Shown here in pieces: positions 57,442 through 64,000 of a stretch of DNA of 64,000 nucleotides. The stretch's first letter is position 1; each line of letters opens with the position of its first letter. The DNA is taken from contig JBANSL010000005.1 of assembly GCA_037127255.1 (NCBI GenBank), forward strand, positions 9,114,001-9,178,000, given 5' to 3'. The DNA comes from Persicaria tinctoria. Taxonomy: Eukaryota; Streptophyta; Magnoliopsida; Caryophyllales; Polygonaceae. A program made the position numbers and the translations under genes. Under the pieces are notes generated by a model. It saw only the letters and a list, made by a program, of their open reading frames with translations, made no database searches and was not told the DNA's origin.

Positions 57442-58773
57442 GAATTTTTTTTCAAAATATTCACTAAAAAATAAATAATTACAAAAATATTCACACTTTA
57501 AAACTATTTACGAAAATATTCATTTTTGTCAGATCGGAAGAAAAACGCGGTTTCAAACCGCGTTTTATTCACAAGGTCAAAATTTTAAAATTGAAAGAAA
57601 GTAGGTCAAAAACTTAACAAAAGAAAACCGCGTTTCTATTGCTAATTTTATTTCCGGATTAAATACGCAATTTTTTAATTTTTTAACCCTAGACACGCGG
57701 TTTCAAACCGCGTGTCTTGCTTTTTTTTCTTTTTTTTTGGAAAATTGAAAATTGGACAGAGGAGGGAGGAGGACGCCGGAGAGGAAGGAGGAGAGGCCGC
57801 CATAGGAGGAAGGAGGGACGCCGGAGAGGAAGGAGGAGAGGCCGAACAGAGGTGGCGAGGCCGGATCCGGTGGAAGGGGAGACGTCGGAGGCTGGGAGGC
57901 AGAACGACACGCGGTGCTCGGGCGACGCCGGATCCAGTGGAAGGGGAGACGCCGGAGGAACAAGAAGGCGGGATCTCGGATCTGCGGTTACAATTGGTTG
58001 CAATTGGTGGCGGGTACCGAGAGCGAGGACGGTGGGAGGCGGAGAGCGATGACGAAGGGAGGAGCGCCCATGGTTGTCGGCGGTAGGAGACGAGCGGGAA
58101 AGGAGAGGCGAGAGGGTGAGAAGGGAGAGGCGAGAAGGCGGGATCTCGGATCTGAGCAATTGTTGGCGGGGACGGAGAGCGAGGACGGTGAGAGCACCCA
58201 TGGTTGTCGGCGGAGAGCGAGGACGAAGGGGCGAGGACGAAGGCGTCGCGAGAGGCCGAGCACGAAAGGAGAGGCGCCGCCATGGCCATGGAGCTCAGAT
58301 CTGAGCAATTGGCCGAGCAAGAAAGGAGAGGCCTCGCCACCTCTGTCCGGCCTCTCCTCTTCCTCTCCGGCGTCCCTCCTTCCTCCTCTGACGGCCTCCT
58401 CTGGCGGCCTCTCCTCCTTCCTCTCCGGCGTCCCTCCCTCCTCCCTCCTTCCTCCTCTGTCCAATTTTCAATTTTCCAAAAAAAAAAAAAAAAAAAGCAA
58501 GACACGCGTGTCTAGGGTTAAAAAATTAAAAAATTGCGTATTTAATCCGGAAATAAAATTAGCAATAGAAACGCGGTTTGAAACCGCGTTTCTTTTGTTA
58601 AATTTTTGTCCTATTTTCTTTCAATTTTAAATTTTTTACCTTGTGAATAAAACGCGGTTTCAAACCGCGTTTTTCTGCCCGATCTGACAAAAATATTCAT
58701 TTTTGTAAATAGTTTTAAAGTGTGAATATTTTTGTAATTATTTATTTTTTAGTGAATATTTTAAAAAAAATTC
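57442..58773. mobile_element. Foldback MULE-like element, 1332 bp
   Basis: Inverted repeats of roughly 400 bp, beginning GAATTTTTTTTCAAAATATT at the left and its inverse at the right. The 9 bp target duplication is ATATATAGA (57433-57441 and 58774-58782), the size expected for Mutator-like elements. The arms contain nested palindromes built on CGCGGTTTCAAACCGCG. The GC-rich centre (57770-58440) has repeated GAGGAAGGAGGAGAGGCC words and long frames on both strands but no recognisable protein. Confidence 0.88.
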
Positions 58774-59574
58774 ATATATAGATATAGATTGTTAGTAAAT
58801 ATGTTAAGAATAAAAGAGAATGGAGGATTAAAAAAAAAAAATGGAAAAAAAAAAAGAGAAAAGGAGAAATAAAAAATCAAGGAAAAAAACATAATTGGTC
58901 AATATTCCTAAAACTCCTCTAATATTGACACGTAAGCAAAGTCTTCTAAATTAAGGTTATATGTAGATATAGATTGTTAGTAAATATGTTAAGAATAAAA
59001 GAGAATGGAGGATCAAAGAAAATTAATGGAAAAGAAAAGAAAAGGAGAAATAAAAAAATCAAGGAAAAAAACATAATTGGTCAATATTCATAAAACTCCT
59101 CTAAGATTGAAACGTAAGCAAAATCTTCTAAATTAAGGTTATATATAGATAGTTAGTACATAAATGTGAGTTAAGCACTTAAGCCTAATGGTTATATTAG
59201 ATTGAATTCAATGTTTTGAATTAAGCCCAATTGTTAGTAAATATGTTAAGAATAAAAGAGAATGGAGGATTAAAAAAAATTAATGGAAAAAAAAGAGAAA
59301 AGGAGAAATAAAAAAATCAAGGAAAAAACATAATTGCTCAATATTCCTAAAACTTCTTTAAGATTGACACGTAAGCAAAGTCTTCTAAATTAAGGTTATA
59401 TATATTATTAGTAAATATGTTAAGAATAAAAGAGAATGGAGGATTAAAAAAATTAATGGAAAAAAAAGAGAAAAGGAGAAATAAAAAAATCAATGAAAAA
59501 AACATAATTGGTCAATATTACTAAAACTCCTTTAAGATTGACACGTAAGCAAAGTTTTCTAATTTAAGGTTATA

Positions 59575-62145
59575 CTAGCGTAGTACCCGTGCGTTACGCA
59601 CGGGATTTGTAAAATATATTATATTTTATAGAAGATATTACCATAATTTATTTACATTATATATTAGATATATTATTCTATTATAATAATATGAAAACAA
59701 TATAGCAAAATAATATAAATTTGGATAAAAAAAATGCTTATATTATATCAGTATATAATATATGTGGCAAAACGTAAATGTCTCACCTTCCTAGTAGGGT
59801 TGGGTTTGAGATTTGAATTGTCCGGGGCAAGATATAAAAATGTGGCCCTCTACAATTATTTTTTGTTGTGTTTATGGGTTAGAAGGTAATGCCAAATAAT
59901 TTGGTAGTTTGACTACATATTACACAAACTTTAGGTGAATGGAGTTTTAAGAACTTTTAGATGGATAGCACATAAAAATTAATGTCGAAGAAGAAATATT
60001 CTTGCAATAAACTTAAAAGTAAAAAAAAAAGCTAATATTTTATAAAAAAAATAGCTCATTAAAATCGTGCTAAAAAAAATAAAACGACCGATATTTTGAG
60101 ACAGAGGTAGTACAAAGTTGTTACAATAACTACGTACTGCTGCTTGAGAATGAGTTTTTTTACCCTTTAAACTTTTTTAGTAAGCTGATTGATTACTTTA
60201 CACATTTGTTGTAGTAATGAGTTGGAAGGTAAAAATAATAATTAATAGATAAATACTTGGACTTAAAAAATATTACAGTTTGGAAAATCATATCCGAATC
60301 AAGAAAATCATATCTAGTTTCTTTTAGCAATATCCTAGTTATTGAATATTTTAAAAAAACTTTTATAGTTGAAAGAATCAAAACAAAATATTGATTTTTC
60401 CTAAAAAACATAATATTGATTAGGTAACAACCGATAAAATCTCAAACACATCAAATCAAATAAAAAACAAAAAAACATTTGTTACGTAAAAAAAAGTCAA
60501 TAGTTCTCGTGCCTTAAAGGCATACTATATATATTTTTAAATTAAATTAATTGATTATGTTATTCATGATCAAAGTAGTAATAATTAAAGTAAATTTAAG
60601 GTTATTAAATATTTTATTTGTAATTCGGATCATATACGAACTTAAATTAATGATGTGTGTAAAAATTAATTACTTTTGGAATAGTTGAGTAAGTTGTAAA
60701 AATATATCAAATGCTCAAATAATTTTAAATTATTCTTGGTTTACGAAAAATAATTGGAAAAAATATAGTTAATTAATAACTTTCTGATTTCCAAGCCTAT
60801 AAAATATTTTTATAGTAAAATAATTATTTCAATTACAACTGATTAAATGTGGCTCCGAAATTTAATTATAAGAAAAATAGATAGCCTACCATGTACTCAT
60901 ATTTGCTAGCATAGTACCCTCTTATATAAATGGTCATCAATTATATGCTATTGCATGTTATCTATAATAACCAAAATATAATTTTTTTTTCAAAAATCCG
61001 AATTAAAATATTTAAGTGCGGATAAAATTAAATTAATAAAGTAAAAATTTGTTTGTTAGAAAAATATGGTAACAATATCAAAACATGGAAAAGAAAATAC
61101 ATTAATTTAAAAATAAATTAATTAAAATTATAAGCATTAATTATTGTTCTTCTAAATTGAAGGTGGGGTCAGGTTTAATATGAAATCGCAACATAAGCCT
61201 ATAGTTAAGGAGAGTTTGCCACGTGGCTTGAGAAACAACTGCTTTAGTATTATAACAACGTTCGATCATGCATCCGATTGATCGATAAACTTGATAAACA
61301 TAAACAAATTAAAGAAAAAGAAGCAAAGTGTTCCTACACTATAAAAAACAATTCATAAGCATATATTTAAAAATTATAAAGAAAAGGATAATTAAAATTT
61401 GCTCCAGTCTCATTTTCAAAATTTGAAAGGTCAAATCTAAATTTAGATTACGTTAAAATTCCGTAATTAATTGAATGACAATCTTCCCCCGCAAGTTAAA
61501 AAAAAGGAGGCAGGAGTCTACCATTCAATTAATTATAAGAGAGACATTTTTCAAGATAAAAAAAATCTAATAATAATAATAATGACTGGAAGGAATATAG
61601 TTGAAGGATTTTAGTTCGTTTAGATTTATTATGAATCAAAATAAACGGTAATTTGGTATTTATTTATTTATTTTAAATGAAATGATCAATTAGTTGGCTA
61701 TAAAGTATAAGGATTAAGGATCCATTCGAAAATGGTCCGATCAAACTTTGCATCCGATTGTGTATGCTCTAGTGTTGGAGGATTCAAAGTTTTTTTCTAA
61801 AAAAAAATGTAAGGATCAATTCGGTTGAATTAATTAGATAAGTAAAAAAAAATATTAATGAATTGGTTAGATAATATACTCGAGATTTGCATAATCTGTT
61901 TGGTGAGTTCAAATCCCGCTTAGCAAGAATGATTTATTTATTTTTTACAATAAAAGTAGGCTAAACAAATTAAAAATGGATCCAGTTGAAATCAAATATT
62001 TTTGGTGAATAATTAAATAAGTTAATTATTAAAAGTAAATTAAATAGGAAGGTGGGCCCATGATTGATGGAAAGCTTCCACATAAGCCTAATTTTAAGGG
62101 TTTTGTGACATGTGGCATCTTAAGCAACTGCTTTAGTATTATATT

Positions 62146-62148
<3 letters not shown>
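59575..62148 (-). mobile_element. Helitron nested in the tandem array, minus strand
   Basis: The 3' end is hairpin CCCGTGCGTAACGCACGGG, TACTACG, CTAG (59578-59575), then T. The 5' end is TCTAATATAATACTAAAGC from 62148, preceded by A. It sits exactly inside an array unit. The interior is AT-rich without genes. A second 5'-end-like sequence occurs near 61190-61250 (GCCACGTGGC, ACTGCTTTAGTATTA). Confidence 0.8.

Positions 62149-62215
<67 letters not shown>
62149..62215. repeat. (TA)n microsatellite, about 65 bp
   Basis: Uninterrupted TA repeats between the nested Helitron and the resumption of the array. Confidence 0.95.
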
Positions 62216-62221
<6 letters not shown>

Positions 62222-62771
62222 ATTAAATATGTTAAGAATAAAAGATAATGGAGGATTAAAAAAAATTAATGGAAAAAAAAAGAGAAAAGGAGAAATAAAA
62301 AAATCAAGGAAAAAAACATAATTGGTCAATATTCTTAAAACTCCTCTAAGATTGACACGTAAGCAAAGTCTTCTAAATTAAGGTTATATATATAGATATA
62401 GATTGTTAGTAAATATGTTAAGAATAAAAGAGAATGGACGATTAAAAAAATTAATGGAAAAAAAAAGATTAAAGGAGAAATAAAAAAATCAAGAAAAAAA
62501 ATATAATTGGTCATTATTCCTAAAACTCCTCTAAGATTGACACGTAAGCAAAGTCTTCTAAATTAATGTTATATATAGATATATAGATATATAGATTGTT
62601 AATAAATATGTTAAGAATAAAAGAGAATGGAGGATTAAAAAAATTAATGGAAAAAAAAGAGAAAAGAAGAAATAAAAAAATCAAGGAAAAAAACATAATT
62701 GGTCAATATTCCTAAAACTCCTCTAAGATTGACACGTAAGCAAAGTCTTCTAAATTAAGGTTATATATAGA

Positions 62772-62934
62772 TGCTTGAACAACATATAAGGTTGAAGGGC
62801 TACTTCTCTCATTGCAAATTGGTTTTGAGATGGAACCTTGTTGGGTTATATGTTATTCGTGTCTCCCGTATGTGGGCCCGCACACACGATCCCCCTTTAG
62901 CGTTTTGACTCCATCGGGCCCAGCCGAGTTAACA
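62772..62934 (+). repeat. Continuation of the copia-like LTR split by the Helitron
   Basis: See 55886-55915. Contains GGTTTTGAGATGGAACCTTG, common in such LTRs. The end is not defined. Confidence 0.55.
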
Positions 62935-63328
62935 TGAATGAAACTACTGTGCAATTGTTACAAATTTTCATATTGCAAACGTTATGTACAGTAGTTGCAA
63001 ATTTTCTTCATCTTGTTCCTCTCTCTCTCTCTCCCCGTGTTGGAGGGTCAGAAAGCCAAGGTGGCCACGTCAGACACATGGGGGACCACCTTGCCTACTC
63101 AGCAAGAGATGAAGCCGAGATGAAGAATATCTCATTTGAGCTAAAACGAAGAACTGGAACGAATTTGATTTCTCGCATAGATCGTTCGTTGAGTGTTGAT
63201 ATAAATAAGACATGTTGTTCATTCAGTTGCAACTAATTGTACACACGAGATTTTTCAGATTCAAGGGAGAAAACCCTACGGGGGCTCCCATTTCCATTCA
63301 CCTTCTTTATCGTGTTCTTCATTCTCCA
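62935..63328 (+). repeat. Promoter-like direct repeat, copy 1
   Basis: About 394 bp, starting TGAATGAAAC and ending CATTCTCCA. It includes a CT microsatellite, a TATA-like GATATAAATAAG (about 63199-63210) and GGGGGCTCCCATTTCCATTC. Repeated at 63575-63960. TG...CA borders and the core promoter resemble an LTR, but no primer site follows. Confidence 0.75.
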
Positions 63329-63574
63329 TTTCAAAATTTAGCCGATCTTCTGGTTCTTGTGAATATGAAATCAAGCTCAGATGTCTTCTTCTTTCTTCAC
63401 CTTACTTCTTCGCTCTCTATCCAAACCTCTTTTTCGATCTTCGCCGAACGATTCGACTAGGACTTCAGCGACCTCCGCGCAGGTCGGAGTAATCTATGGC
63501 CCGTCGGAGTAATATATGAACCATTGGACAAAATCGAAATTAAGGCCCCTAATAAAATATTTTTATAATTAACC
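63329..63574. other. Spacer between direct repeats
   Basis: Contains GGTCGGAGTAATCTATGG / CGTCGGAGTAATATATGA, two similar 20 bp words. No gene. Confidence 0.4.
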
Positions 63575-63960
63575 TGAATCAAACTATTGTGCAGTTGTTA
63601 CAAATTTTCATATTGCAAACGTTATGTGCAGCTGTTACAACTTTTCTTCATCTTGTTTCTCCGCGCACTCTCTCTCTCTCTCTCCGTATTGGAGGGTCAG
63701 ATAACCAAGGTGGTCACGTTAGACACAGGGGGGACCACCTTGCCTACTTAGCAAGAGAATATCTCATTTGAGCTAAAACGGAGAATTAGAACAAATTTGA
63801 TTTCTCGCATATATCATTTGTTGAGTATTGATATAAATAAGATATGTTGCTCATTCAGTTGCAACTGATTGTACACACAAGATTTTTCAGATTCAAAGGA
63901 GAAAACCCTACGGGGGCTCCCATTTCCATTCACCCTCTTCATCGTGTTCTTCATTCTCCA
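63575..63960 (+). repeat. Promoter-like direct repeat, copy 2
   Basis: Partner of 62935-63328 with small indels. It runs up to 40 bp before the window end, where GGAGGACATTCAAGGGGC matches DNA in the ORF at 36856-37281. Confidence 0.75.
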
Positions 63961-64000
63961 TCAATTCTATCATTCTACAAGGAGGACATTCAAGGGGCAG

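Larger units (their letters stand above)
55916..62771 (-). mobile_element. Helitron with 12 tandem 5' ends, minus strand, heavily nested
   Basis: The 3' end (minus) is an imperfect GC hairpin CCGCGCCCTGGTGCGGG, AATTGTA, then CTAG (55919-55916) and T. The 5' end is TCTATATATAACC from 62771, preceded by A. Outer flanks rejoin as a continuous copia-like LTR. No Rep/helicase. It holds a MITE (55986-56222), the terminal-repeat array, a foldback MULE (57442-58773) and another Helitron (59575-62148). Confidence 0.8.
56547..62771 (-). repeat. Array of 12 copies of a 174-193 bp Helitron 5' terminal repeat
   Basis: Units start (plus strand) at 56547, 56730, 56906, 57089, 57265, 58788, 58973, 59230, 59404, 62216, 62402 and 62595. 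On the minus strand each begins like the Helitron 5' terminus (TCTATATATAACCTTAATTT) and includes CTTACGTGTCAATCTTAG. An 80 bp spacer (56466-56546) recurs at 59150-59229, showing a larger duplication too. Interruptions are the MULE and the second Helitron. Confidence 0.93.

Noticed and set aside
57675..58630. Long frames on both strands in the GC-rich core (up to 276 codons)
   Set aside because: They lie in the inverted, internally repetitive core of a foldback MULE; residue content is Ser/Pro/Arg/Gly and no domain is visible.
56547..62771. A CRISPR array or centromeric satellite
   Set aside because: Units are directly adjacent rather than spaced by unique spacers, are only 12 in number, and match a Helitron 5' terminus.

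Overview
This is nuclear DNA of a flowering plant, almost certainly a eudicot. It has split genes with GT-AG introns, plant-specific families (INDETERMINATE DOMAIN zinc fingers, plant mobile domain, F-box/DUF295) and a dense, deeply nested load of LINEs, Helitrons, MULEs, hAT elements, copia fragments and small MITEs. I cannot name the species from the sequence. Only two loci look like intact host genes. Most other long open frames belong to transposons, pseudogenes or antisense shadows.

Layout. (1) 1-17 kb: a tandem duplication of a GAF1/IDD2-type C2H2 transcription factor, both copies on the minus strand (1327-3521 and 13536-15841). Exon-intron structure is identical and flanking DNA is duplicated. 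Between them lies a 5.5 kb TIR transposon (5943-11462) carrying a plant-mobile-domain gene and a gene that joins a MULE-transposase-like zinc-knuckle tail to an OTU cysteine-protease domain. (2) 17-28 kb: a Harbinger-like MITE holding a 103 bp tRNA-like SINE, a Stowaway-like MITE split by a 7.2 kb LINE, and a second 5'-truncated LINE. The 7.2 kb LINE has an uninterrupted 877-residue ORF1 of unfamiliar type that overlaps ORF2 by ATGA. (3) 28-33 kb: a minus-strand Helitron that has captured MUS81 exons and received three retroelement insertions. (4) 33-46 kb: MITEs inside MITEs, copia and possible Ty3 debris, an ABCF4-like pseudogene, twin 40-50 bp hairpins, a Helitron end next to an RPC5-like gene fragment, and an F-box/DUF295 pseudogene. 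(5) 46-56 kb: a recently inserted copia-type element with 186 bp LTRs but a decayed interior, then two hAT elements with clean 8 bp target duplications. (6) 56-63 kb: a 6.9 kb Helitron whose 5' terminal sequence is repeated 12 times in tandem, itself hit by a foldback MULE (9 bp target duplication) and a second Helitron, all sitting inside a copia-like LTR. (7) 63-64 kb: a 390 bp promoter-like direct repeat.

The two GAF1-like proteins are the likely functional products, expected to act in the nucleus in gibberellin/DELLA-linked transcription. The rest is mainly a record of repeated insertion, gene-fragment capture and decay. The best candidates for undescribed biology are the LINE ORF1, the PMD plus SWIM-OTU transposon, the multi-5'-end Helitron, and the very short tRNA-like SINE.
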